A stretch of 64,000 bases of DNA from NCBI RefSeq assembly GCF_035189165.1, contig NZ_CP045246.1, positions 2,542,001 to 2,606,000 on the forward strand. Direction: 5' to 3'. This DNA is from Arthrobacter sp. JZ12. GTDB lineage: Bacteria > Actinomycetota > Actinomycetes > Actinomycetales > Micrococcaceae. Each line of letters begins with the position of its first letter. Within the stretch, counting starts at the first letter, position 1. Positions 25,143-33,176 of the stretch are shown here, piece by piece. Both the position numbers and the translations under genes were made by a program. The notes beneath the pieces were generated by a model. That model was not told the DNA's origin. It searched no databases and saw only the letters and a program-made list of their open reading frames with translations.

Positions 25143-26510
25143 TTACTTCACGGCGCGGATAGCGGCCTCGAGCACGTCGAGGCCGTCGTTCAGGAGCTCC
25201 TCGCCGATGACCAGCGGAGGCAGCAGGCGGACCACGTTGCCGTAGGTGCCACAGGTGAGGATGATGACGCCTTCCTGGAGGCAGGCGGCGGCGATTGCCT
25301 TGGTGGCTACCGCGTTGGGCTCTTTGGTGCCGGGCTGGACGAATTCGACGGCGAGCATTCCGCCGCGGCCGCGCACCTCGCCGATGATTCCGGTTTCCTC
25401 CTGCAGGGCCTTGAGCCGGCCGACCACGATCTCCTCGATCCGGCGGGCGCGGCCCGAAAGGTCCTGCTGCTCCATCGTCTCGATAGCAGCAAGGGCAGCG
25501 GCGCAGGCCACCGGGTTTCCGCCGTAGGTTCCGCCCAGACCACCCGGGTGGACGGCATCGAGCAGGTCAGCCCGTCCCGTCACTGCCGAAAGCGGCATAC
25601 CTCCGGCAATGCCCTTGGCCATGGTGATGAGGTCGGGCACGACGCCCTCGTGGTTCACGGCGAACCACTCGCCGGTGCGGCAGAAGCCTGACTGGACCTC
25701 GTCGGCGATGAACACGATGCCCTTTTCCTTCGCCCAGGCGGACAGCGCCGGCAGGAATCCGTCAGCGGGAACAATGAAGCCGCCCTCGCCCTGTACCGGC
25801 TCGATGATGATCGCTGCCAGCGATTCGGCCCCAATTTGCTTCTCCATCATGGTGATGGCGCGCTTGGCTGCTTCCTCGCCCGTGATCGAGGGGTTTTCCT
25901 CCCGGAAGGGGTAGCTCATGGGCAGCCGGTAGACCTCGGGTGCGAAGGGGCCGAATGTCCCGTCCGGACCCGCCTTGTAGGGCAGCGACTTTGCGGTCAG
26001 CGCCATGGTGAGGTTGGTGCGGCCGTGGTACGCGTGGTCGAACGCGGCAACAGCGGACCGGCCGGTTGCCAGGCGCGCGATCTTGATTGCGTTCTCCACG
26101 GCTTCCGCGCCGGAGTTGAAGAGCACGGTGCGCTTCTCGAAATCGCCCGGGGTCAGCTCGGCGAGCTTCTCGGCGACGGCGATGTAGCCCTCGTAGGGGG
26201 TGACCATGAAGCAGGTGTGCGTGAAGTGCTCAACCTGATCCTTCACAGCGCCGACGACGGCGGGATCGGACGCACCGACGCTGGTCACCGCGATGCCGGA
26301 GCCGAAGTCGATGAAGGAGTTGCCGTCGACATCGTGCACGATGCCGCCGTCGGCGTCGGCAACGTACACCGGCACGCCTGAGGAGACGCCCTTGGCGACG
26401 ACGGCGGAGCGTCGCGCGTTGAGTGCGGTGGATTTGGGCCCGGGGAAGTCGCCCGTGATACGGCGCTTCTGCTCAAGCCGGAACTGCGGCTGGATTGCCT
26501 GTGTTGTCAT
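25143..26510 (-). CDS. gabT: 4-aminobutyrate transaminase
   Basis: PLP-dependent class III aminotransferase of 455 aa that converts GABA and 2-oxoglutarate to succinate semialdehyde and glutamate. The cofactor region VFIADEVQSGFCRTG precedes the PLP-lysine segment DLITMAKGIAGGMPLSA, and GTYGGNPVACAAALA follows, all typical of GabT. The product pairs logically with the dehydrogenase encoded just upstream (26539-27969), giving part of the putrescine-GABA-succinate route. Gap to the dehydrogenase gene is 28 bases, so an operon is likely. Confidence 0.93.
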   Translation of the reverse strand: MTTQAIQPQFRLEQKRRITGDFPGPKSTALNARRSAVVAKGVSSGVPVYVADADGGIVHDVDGNSFIDFGSGIAVTSVGASDPAVVGAVKDQVEHFTHTCFMVTPYEGYIAVAEKLAELTPGDFEKRTVLFNSGAEAVENAIKIARLATGRSAVAAFDHAYHGRTNLTMALTAKSLPYKAGPDGTFGPFAPEVYRLPMSYPFREENPSITGEEAAKRAITMMEKQIGAESLAAIIIEPVQGEGGFIVPADGFLPALSAWAKEKGIVFIADEVQSGFCRTGEWFAVNHEGVVPDLITMAKGIAGGMPLSAVTGRADLLDAVHPGGLGGTYGGNPVACAAALAAIETMEQQDLSGRARRIEEIVVGRLKALQEETGIIGEVRGRGGMLAVEFVQPGTKEPNAVATKAIAAACLQEGVIILTCGTYGNVVRLLPPLVIGEELLNDGLDVLEAAIRAVK

Positions 26511-26538
26511 GGGATGTCCTTTCTGGTGAGCGGCGGAA

Positions 26539-27969
26539 CTAGGCGTCCAGGGCGCTCATGACGTGCTTGATGCGGGTGTAGTCCTCCACCCCGTACATGG
26601 AGAGATCCTTGCCGTAGCCGGAGCTCTTGAACCCGCCGTGCGGCATTTCGGCGGTGAGGAGGATGTGGGTGTTGATCCAGACGGCGCCGAAGTCCAGGTC
26701 ACGGGACAGGCGCATGGCGGTGCCGTGGTCGGTGGTCCAGACGCTGGAGGCTAGCGCGTACTCGACATCGTTGGCCATCTCAAGTGCTTCGTCCTCGGTG
26801 GTGAACTTCTGCACGGTGATGATTGGGCCGAAGGTTTCCTTCTGCACGATGTCGTCGGTCTGCTGCGCGCCGGTGATGATGGTGGCCTCGTAGAAGTAGC
26901 CCTTGTCACCGGAGCGCTTGCCGCCGATGGCGACGGAGCAGTGCGACGGCAACGCGTCCATGACCGCGTTCACGGCATTGAAATGGTTGATGTTGTTCAG
27001 CGGACCGAAGTAGTTTTTCGAGTCGTCGGGATCACCGGTGGTAAGGGTCTTGGTGTGTTCCACCATGGCGGCCACGAGGTCGTCGTGCGCCGAATCCTGA
27101 ACCAGCACGCGGGTGATCGCGGTGCAGTCCTGGCCTGCGTTGAAGAAGGCGAACTCCGCGATCGCGGCGGCCGTCCTCTTTAGGTCGGCGTCTGCGAAGA
27201 CGATTGCGGGCGCCTTGCCGCCCAGCTCGAGGTGGGCCCGCTTGAGGCCCTTCGCCGCGCCTGTCGCGACGGCGATGCCGGCCCGAACTGAACCGGTGAT
27301 GGAAACCATCGCCGGTGTCTTGTGCTCCACCATGGCGGCACCGGTTTCGCCGTTGCCAAGGACCACGTTCAGCACGCCGTCGGGCAGGATGCCCTGGGTG
27401 AGCCTCGCGAGCACGAGCGTGGATTCCGGCGTGGTGTCGCTGGGCTTGAGCACCACGGTGTTTCCTGCGGCAAGCGCAGGGCCGATCTTCCAGATCGCCA
27501 TCATGAAGGGGTAGTTCCAGGGGGTCACCTGCGCGACGACGCCCACGGGCTCCCGGCGTACGTAGGAGGTGTGGCCTTCGAAGTATTCCCCTGCAGACTT
27601 GCCCTCGAGCAGCCGTGCAGCTCCGGCGAAGAAACGCATCTGGTCGGCGCCGACGGCGATCTCCTCGGCCGCGATCATCCCCTTGACCTGCCCGGTGTTG
27701 CGGTGTTGCGCCTCCACCAGTTCCTCGCTGTTGGCCTCGATGGCGTCGGCAAGCTTGAGCAGCATGAGCTGGCGCTGCCCCGGTGTCACGCTCTTCCATG
27801 AGGCGAACGCAGTTTTGGCAGCGGCCATTGCGGCGTCGATGTCCGCCTGCACGGAGACCGGCGACTTCGCCACGACCTCCCCGTTGGTGGGGTTGACGAT
27901 GTCCAGCAGTTCCGTTCCGCTGGGCGTGACGAACTGACCGTTGATGAAGTTCTGCAGCGTAGCGACCAC
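26539..27969 (-). CDS. Gamma-aminobutyraldehyde dehydrogenase
   Basis: NAD-dependent aldehyde dehydrogenase of 476 aa. The catalytic Cys lies in FFNAGQDCTAITR and the catalytic Glu in LELGGKAP; TPWNYPFMM and FGPIITV are the usual cofactor-site motifs. GQDCTA is characteristic of the aminobutyraldehyde (PatD/YdcW) subgroup, whereas succinate-semialdehyde enzymes usually have GQVC; I therefore favour oxidation of 4-aminobutanal to GABA. It begins with GTG after a GGGACGAGAG stretch; a TAGTGT -10-like box is at 28002-27997. First gene of the gabT operon, divergent from a PucR regulator. Confidence 0.88.
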   Translation of the reverse strand: MVATLQNFINGQFVTPSGTELLDIVNPTNGEVVAKSPVSVQADIDAAMAAAKTAFASWKSVTPGQRQLMLLKLADAIEANSEELVEAQHRNTGQVKGMIAAEEIAVGADQMRFFAGAARLLEGKSAGEYFEGHTSYVRREPVGVVAQVTPWNYPFMMAIWKIGPALAAGNTVVLKPSDTTPESTLVLARLTQGILPDGVLNVVLGNGETGAAMVEHKTPAMVSITGSVRAGIAVATGAAKGLKRAHLELGGKAPAIVFADADLKRTAAAIAEFAFFNAGQDCTAITRVLVQDSAHDDLVAAMVEHTKTLTTGDPDDSKNYFGPLNNINHFNAVNAVMDALPSHCSVAIGGKRSGDKGYFYEATIITGAQQTDDIVQKETFGPIITVQKFTTEDEALEMANDVEYALASSVWTTDHGTAMRLSRDLDFGAVWINTHILLTAEMPHGGFKSSGYGKDLSMYGVEDYTRIKHVMSALDA

Positions 27970-28089
27970 AGCTCTCGTCCCTTCTCGATTGAATCCACGC
28001 TGACACTACGTGGTGCCCACCACCCCGCCTAGGTTCCTTCGCACAAGGGTTCATCCGAAGTGTCATGCGATTGCACAAGCTGGCAGTTC

Positions 28090-28095
28090 TATAGT
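28090..28095 (+). promoter_or_regulatory. -10 element of the PucR gene (leaderless type)
   Basis: TATAGT ends seven bases before the ATG at 28103. With the -10 of the divergent dehydrogenase gene (28002-27997), it defines a regulatory gap of about 90 bases. Confidence 0.5.
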
Positions 28096-28102
28096 GGACG
28101 TT

Positions 28103-29524
28103 ATGGCGATCACACTGTCGGCACTGCTGGCGACCCCGGCGTTGAGGCTGCAGCGGGTAGGGACGAGCCCGGTGACAGACGTGCCGGTGCAGTGGGTTGC
28201 CGTCACTGAGCTTGAGGATCCCAAGCCCTTCCTCAGCGGCGGCGAGGTAGTCCTGACCACAGGTCTCCGCCAAAAATCCGCCACCTCGCAGCGCAACTTC
28301 GTCCGGCATGTCCATGCTTCGGGAGCCCTGGCTGTGGGCTTCGCGATCGGCCTGAGCCATGAGACGGTTCCGGCAGCCTTCCTCGACCAGGCGGACGAGC
28401 TCGGGCTACCGGTTTTCCGCGTGCCCTATGAGACCCCGTTCATCGCAATCGGGAAGATCGTTGCTGATTCGCTCTCCGCCGAGCACTACGCCCGGCTGGA
28501 GAACCTGCTCAAGGGACACCAGGTGCTCGCTTCCGCACTGCTCGGCGGCGGGGGGCTCCCCCAACTTCTGCGCGAGCTGGCCGGAATGCTCCGTACCGAG
28601 GTGGCCCTCTCGCAGTACGGCAGCCCCATCTTCGCCACGGGTACGGGAGGCGAGGATTCCCCCGATCGAAGCTGGCACCGGCTTCCTGTGGCCACCGGGC
28701 TGAAGGACCGCTGCACGCTGGCGATTGCCGAACCCTACGAACGCGACGCCATCGTGGACTATGCGCAGAGCCTCATCAGCGTCGAGCTGAGCAACCAGGC
28801 GCGCCGCAGGGCGAGCGACCGTGCCGTCGTCGGGCAGCTGCTGCAGGACGTGGTGCGCGGCACGCTGTCCGGGAATGACGCCGCTGCCCGCCTCGGCAGC
28901 GCAGGCATCGACACTGCCCGGCGGCTGTGCATCGTCCTGGTCGACGTGGCCACGGGGCAGCGCCGCGCGCTGAGGACCCTTCCGGTACCTAGCCGCCAGC
29001 ACGACGCCGTCACTGCAGTCCTCGATGACCGCCTGGTTCTGGCCGTTCCGGAAAGCGACGGGGAGTCGGTCAGCCGCGAGCTCAGCGAGTACCTCCACGG
29101 CGCCGGTTTCACCGCCAAGGTGGGCTTCGGCGGCGGGTATGCGCAGCCAAGCGGACTGCGGTGGAGCTACTTTGAGGCACGGGAGTCCCTGAACAGGGGG
29201 CTGCCGGTCAACAGGCCCGACCGGTTGAGCCTGACCTCGCTGCTCATGGCAAGCGAGGACGTGCCGCTGGCCGATCTGGCGGCCGAAGCACTCGACCCGG
29301 TGGCGGCCTTCGACGCGCGTCACGGAGCCGAACTCATGCTCACCCTCGAGAAGTACCTTGCGCTCAACGGGTCGGTTGCCGCCGTCGCCGATGCCCTGGA
29401 GCTGCACCGGAACACGGTGCGGTACCGGCTGCAGCAGATCGTTGAGCTGACTGGCTACGACCCCACCACCACAGCCGACCGGGTGCACCTCTATCTGGCG
29501 CTGAACGTCCGGAACCTTCGCTAG
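28103..29524 (+). CDS. PucR family transcriptional regulator
   Basis: Regulator of 473 aa. The N-terminal ~120 residues are the purine-catabolism (PucR) domain (TLSALLATPALRLQRVG, FLSGGEVVLTTGL); the middle is a GGDEF-like/CdaR regulatory region; the C-terminal ~60 residues hold the PucR helix-turn-helix (YLALNGSVAAVADALELHRNTVRYRLQQI). Such proteins often activate a neighbouring nitrogen-catabolism operon, here the divergent aminobutyraldehyde dehydrogenase-gabT genes. I start at the ATG at 28103, since the open frame to 28010 runs through the promoter region. Confidence 0.92.
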   Translation: MAITLSALLATPALRLQRVGTSPVTDVPVQWVAVTELEDPKPFLSGGEVVLTTGLRQKSATSQRNFVRHVHASGALAVGFAIGLSHETVPAAFLDQADELGLPVFRVPYETPFIAIGKIVADSLSAEHYARLENLLKGHQVLASALLGGGGLPQLLRELAGMLRTEVALSQYGSPIFATGTGGEDSPDRSWHRLPVATGLKDRCTLAIAEPYERDAIVDYAQSLISVELSNQARRRASDRAVVGQLLQDVVRGTLSGNDAAARLGSAGIDTARRLCIVLVDVATGQRRALRTLPVPSRQHDAVTAVLDDRLVLAVPESDGESVSRELSEYLHGAGFTAKVGFGGGYAQPSGLRWSYFEARESLNRGLPVNRPDRLSLTSLLMASEDVPLADLAAEALDPVAAFDARHGAELMLTLEKYLALNGSVAAVADALELHRNTVRYRLQQIVELTGYDPTTTADRVHLYLALNVRNLR

Positions 29525-29590
29525 CTGCTTCAGAATCCTGGTTTCGCCGGCTCCTGAACCCGGGTCTGGCGCGCCGTCCCGTTCTCTCAA

Positions 29591-29596
29591 TAAGGT
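29591..29596 (+). promoter_or_regulatory. -10 element of the glycolipid-binding gene
   Basis: TAAGGT lies six bases before the ATG at 29603. The same bases could also act as a ribosome site (AAGGTGAG), so the call is ambiguous. Confidence 0.35.
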
Positions 29597-29602
29597 GAGC
29601 GA

Positions 29603-30235
29603 ATGGGTAATCAACTGCATACCAGTCTCCTGCACAGCTGGCAGGGGGTTGACGATCCTGCGCGGCTCGACTCCGCGACCATCAACCTTGAACCCGGAAG
29701 GTTGAGCGCGCACGGAACCTCTCGCACTGACTCGTATGCAATGAGCTGGGCGTTGACCACCTCGGATGGCTGGGTGACCCGCCGGCTCACCGCCACTGTC
29801 CACGGGCACGGCTGGAGCAGGCATATTGAGCTGGAACGTTCAGACGACGGGGCTTGGTCCTGCACTGCCCAGAGCTCCGGGGAGTGCGACCTTCCCGCTC
29901 CCGGCATTGACGATCCCGCACAGCTGGCCGGCGCGCTTGACTGCGATTTGAGCCTTTGCCCGGTTACCAACACCATGCCGATCCAGCGTCTGAACCTGCA
30001 CGCGGAAGAGCTGGCGCCGGCCGACGAAACCTCGGTACTGGTGGCCTGGGTGGAAGTTCCCAGCCTGCGTGTGCTGCCCAGCCGCCAGATGTATAGCCAG
30101 TTGCGGCCCGTCGGTGCTGATCGCCACGGCGTGGTGCTTTTCAGTTCCGATAGTCACGGCTTCACCAGCGAACTACAGGTTGACCGGGAAGGAATTGTGA
30201 TCGACTACCCCGGGCTGGCCACGCGGATCAGCTGA
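29603..30235 (+). CDS. Putative glycolipid-binding family protein
   Basis: Cytosolic protein of 210 aa resembling the putative glycolipid-binding family (PF06475). Its features are a repeated beta-rich layout, AMSWALTTSDGWVTRRLTATVHGHGW, the motif DLPAPGIDDPAQLAGALDCDLSLCPVTNTMPI with paired Cys, and LRVLPSRQMYSQL. Function in bacteria is unknown. No signal peptide. The stop codon abuts that of the convergent sensor kinase gene (TGATCA shared at 30233-30238), with no terminator between them. Confidence 0.78.
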   Translation: MGNQLHTSLLHSWQGVDDPARLDSATINLEPGRLSAHGTSRTDSYAMSWALTTSDGWVTRRLTATVHGHGWSRHIELERSDDGAWSCTAQSSGECDLPAPGIDDPAQLAGALDCDLSLCPVTNTMPIQRLNLHAEELAPADETSVLVAWVEVPSLRVLPSRQMYSQLRPVGADRHGVVLFSSDSHGFTSELQVDREGIVIDYPGLATRIS

Positions 30236-31912
30236 TCATCCCGCGGCACCAGGCTCAACTCCGGGAATGTCCGGAAGCTCGAAAATAAAAGTGGTTCCCC
30301 GTCCGAGTTCGCTTCGGCAGTGGATCCGTCCCCCATGTTCCTCGATGATCGACCGAACAATGGCCAGGCCGAGTCCCACGCCGGGAATCGCCGCCTGGCG
30401 CACAGCCGAGGTGCGGAAGAACTTGGAAAAGACCTCTGCACTGTCCTCCGGACTCATTCCCATGCCCTGGTCCTCCACCTCGCAGACCACGGATCCCGGC
30501 ATGCGCTGGGCGCGGATAGTGACCGTGCCGCCGGACGGCGAATACTTGATGGCATTGGACAGCAGGTTATCGAACACCTGGCCCATTCTGGCCGGGTCGA
30601 ATCGTGCGGTCATGCCCTCCGGCACTTCGCTGACGATTTCGACGCCGGCTTCCCGCCCGCGCGTGTGCATGACCGCCACGGATTCGGCCACGGTGGCACC
30701 CAGATCGGCGGTAACCGGTGAAACCTCAGGCGCTCCGGACGCCGCGGCCAGGAGATCGTCCACAAGGCGGCGCAGGCGCGCGACGTTCCGGGAGATGACG
30801 GTCAGGCCCGTTTTCGTCTCCGGCGGGAGGTCATCGTCGAGCATGATCTCCAGGTAACCCACGATCACGGTCAGCGGAGTCCGCAGCTCGTGGGAGACCA
30901 TGGCCACAAATTCCTCCTTGGCGTTAAGCGCGTTCACCAGCGTGGTCACGTCGTTGAAGGCGACGACGGCACCTTCACGCTTGCCGCTCTCATCCAGCAT
31001 CACCCGGGCTGACGCGGACAGCACGCGCTGGTTCTCACCGGTTCCGATGCGGATGAGGTTGTCGGAATACGTTTCGCCCCTCACGGCCCTGATGGCGGGG
31101 CGTTGATCTTCCGGGATGGGCGTAATGCCGTCGGCCCTGAAAAGGAGCAGATCCTTCTCGGGAGCGTCCTCGCGTCCGGGCGGCATGCCGATGCGGTGGA
31201 TTTCGCGCTGCCTGCGATTGAAGAGGATGTCGTGGCCGTCCGCGTCAATCGCTAGCAGTCCGACGTCGACGGTATTCACCGTCGCGTTCAGCAGCCGCTC
31301 GTTCCGTGCGCTGCGCTGCAGGAGCTGCTGCAGCGAGTGGTCCTTCTCTTCCATTGCCCGCTGCTGGTCCATCATGCTGGCAGTCATGACACGGATGGTC
31401 ACGCCGATGGTGAAGATGATGACGGGCAGCAGCGCGGACTGTGTGAGTTGGGAGGGGTTAACCTCCGCATCCTGCAGGAAGACCGGCACCCAGATGATTG
31501 CGAGCGGCCCCAGCAGGCTCACGGCGAGGGCAAAACGGGGATGAAGTCCTGAAGCGCAGAGCCACAGAACCGGGAACACTGCCAGCAACCCCACCCCGAG
31601 AACCTCGATATCCGCGCCGAACCGGAGCAGGCCGATCGGTATGAAGCTTGCCACGGGAACGATAAGGAACAGTCCGTAGGGCAGTTTGTCCCAGGGAATC
31701 ACCGCGGTAAAGAGAAGGATGGCCGCGGTGAGAATCATCCCCCACTGGTAGGCCGCCCGCTCCCACACCACCGGATGCAGGAAGATCGTGGCGATCGCCA
31801 TCAGCGCCACGGTGATGGGAAGGGGTGCCAGGCTGAGCAGCACTCGGGCGCGCATCGACATCTCATGGAACTGCCGGGTGTTGAAGGTCAGGTAGGACAG
31901 AACGTTGTCCAT
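30236..31912 (-). CDS. Membrane sensor histidine kinase with PAS domain
   Basis: 558-aa kinase. Residues ~25-175 hold six or so hydrophobic segments forming an integral-membrane sensor, 185-205 are a helical linker, 205-325 a PAS-like domain, 330-395 a HisKA domain with the phospho-acceptor His341 in SHELRTP, and 430-545 the ATPase domain with N box (NLLSNAIKYSP), G1 (DQGMGM) and G2 (GVGLGLAIV), all intact. It is transcribed away from the response regulator-PP2C gene with 142 bases between them, so that protein is its probable partner. GAGG precedes the ATG. Confidence 0.93.
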   Translation of the reverse strand: MDNVLSYLTFNTRQFHEMSMRARVLLSLAPLPITVALMAIATIFLHPVVWERAAYQWGMILTAAILLFTAVIPWDKLPYGLFLIVPVASFIPIGLLRFGADIEVLGVGLLAVFPVLWLCASGLHPRFALAVSLLGPLAIIWVPVFLQDAEVNPSQLTQSALLPVIIFTIGVTIRVMTASMMDQQRAMEEKDHSLQQLLQRSARNERLLNATVNTVDVGLLAIDADGHDILFNRRQREIHRIGMPPGREDAPEKDLLLFRADGITPIPEDQRPAIRAVRGETYSDNLIRIGTGENQRVLSASARVMLDESGKREGAVVAFNDVTTLVNALNAKEEFVAMVSHELRTPLTVIVGYLEIMLDDDLPPETKTGLTVISRNVARLRRLVDDLLAAASGAPEVSPVTADLGATVAESVAVMHTRGREAGVEIVSEVPEGMTARFDPARMGQVFDNLLSNAIKYSPSGGTVTIRAQRMPGSVVCEVEDQGMGMSPEDSAEVFSKFFRTSAVRQAAIPGVGLGLAIVRSIIEEHGGRIHCRSELGRGTTFIFELPDIPGVEPGAAG

Positions 31913-32054
31913 GATGCCTCGCGCTCCTTAGCTCCGATGCAGCGGATAGACCAACTCTATAGAGCGGGTCCGACAGGCCGCATTCCAGCACGCCCCGCCG
32001 TCGTCGGGCGACCCTTTCTGTCCCCCGGCGTCCGGTTATGGGTTAAATGGGGTC

Positions 32055-33176
32055 ATGACCGCATCAGCCCCGGCCCGCCGCGCCCTTGTCGTAGAAGACG
32101 ATGCGGACATCCGATTTCTGCTCGTCAGCGTGCTCAAGCGTGAGGGATTCGCCGTGGACGAAGCGGCAACGGTACAGGAGGGCGTGGAGCTGGCACGCCG
32201 GGGAGTGGACCTCATCACCCTCGACGTCAACCTCCCGGATGGCAGCGGGCTGGACGCCTGCGCCCAGATCCGACCGATCTCCGACGCCTACATCCTCATG
32301 ATCACGGCCCGTGGCAGCGAGATGGACCGCCTAAACGGGCTGGACACCGGAGCAGACGACTACATTGTCAAGCCCTTCAGCCCGCGCGAACTCGTGGCAC
32401 GCATCAACTCCCTCTTCCGGCGGCAGCACCGGCTGCAGGTGGCGAACAAGGCCGCCAGCGAAGCTGACGCGGATGAGCGGCGCCGCGCCGCGCAAGTGCA
32501 ACAGAGTCTCCTGCCGCGGCAGGGCCTCACACTGGGTGATTACGACGTCGCGGGCCGGTTCCGGCCTTCGCGTGCGGTGGGCGGTGACTTCTTTGACTGG
32601 TATCCCACGCCGGAGGGCATGCACTTCACGGTTGCAGACGCTATGGGCAAGGGAATGGGCGCAGCGCTCGTCGCGGCCACGGTACGTGCCGTGCTGCGCT
32701 CGACCTCCGAGGAAGCCGACCTGGAGGCGGCCTTTGCGGGTGCTGCCGCTTCGCTTGATGCCGACCTTGAGCGCGCGGGTTCCTTCGTGACCCTCGTTCA
32801 CGGCCGGCTCTCCACGGCCGACGGCGGTGTGGACCTGATCGACGCAGGACACGGCCTGGCCCTGCACGTCCGTGCTGACGGTTCCTGGACGCGTCCCGCC
32901 GCGGGCGGTGTTCCCCTTGGAACGGTGCCCGGGTGGAAGTGGCAAGCCGCACGAGTGACCTTGGCTCCGGGCGACGCGCTCGCCATGATCAGCGACGGCC
33001 TGCTTGACTTGTATGAATCTCTTGATGAATTCGCAGGCGCAGCCGCGCGCATCATCGCCGCAACGGACTCCGCCGAGCTTGCCTGCAAGGAGCTGCTGAT
33101 GCTCGGTGAGGATCCAAGGGTTGAGGACGATGTTACGGCCGTGGTGGTCCGCAGGCTCGGGAAGGTCGGGGAATGA
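32055..33176 (+). CDS. Response regulator with PP2C-type phosphatase output
   Basis: 373-aa two-domain protein. Residues ~9-122 are a receiver domain with the acidic pocket EDD (14-16), phospho-acceptor Asp57 in LITLDVNLP and Lys106 in VKPFSP. After a charged helical linker (123-150) comes a SpoIIE/RsbU-like PPM phosphatase (~165-370) with metal-site motifs GGDFFDW, VADAMGKGMGAAL, ISDGLLD and DDVTAVVV, so it should be active. Such proteins dephosphorylate a STAS protein when the receiver is phosphorylated. The likely substrate is encoded two genes downstream. Its stop overlaps the GT2 start (ATGA). Confidence 0.94.
   Translation: MTASAPARRALVVEDDADIRFLLVSVLKREGFAVDEAATVQEGVELARRGVDLITLDVNLPDGSGLDACAQIRPISDAYILMITARGSEMDRLNGLDTGADDYIVKPFSPRELVARINSLFRRQHRLQVANKAASEADADERRRAAQVQQSLLPRQGLTLGDYDVAGRFRPSRAVGGDFFDWYPTPEGMHFTVADAMGKGMGAALVAATVRAVLRSTSEEADLEAAFAGAAASLDADLERAGSFVTLVHGRLSTADGGVDLIDAGHGLALHVRADGSWTRPAAGGVPLGTVPGWKWQAARVTLAPGDALAMISDGLLDLYESLDEFAGAAARIIAATDSAELACKELLMLGEDPRVEDDVTAVVVRRLGKVGE

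Noticed and set aside
27032-28360. 442-residue open frame across the dehydrogenase start and PucR promoter
   Set aside because: Arg/His-rich, runs through the divergent promoter region and overlaps two real genes.
28406-29824. 472-residue open frame opposite the PucR gene
   Set aside because: Antisense to a well-supported gene and without domain evidence.
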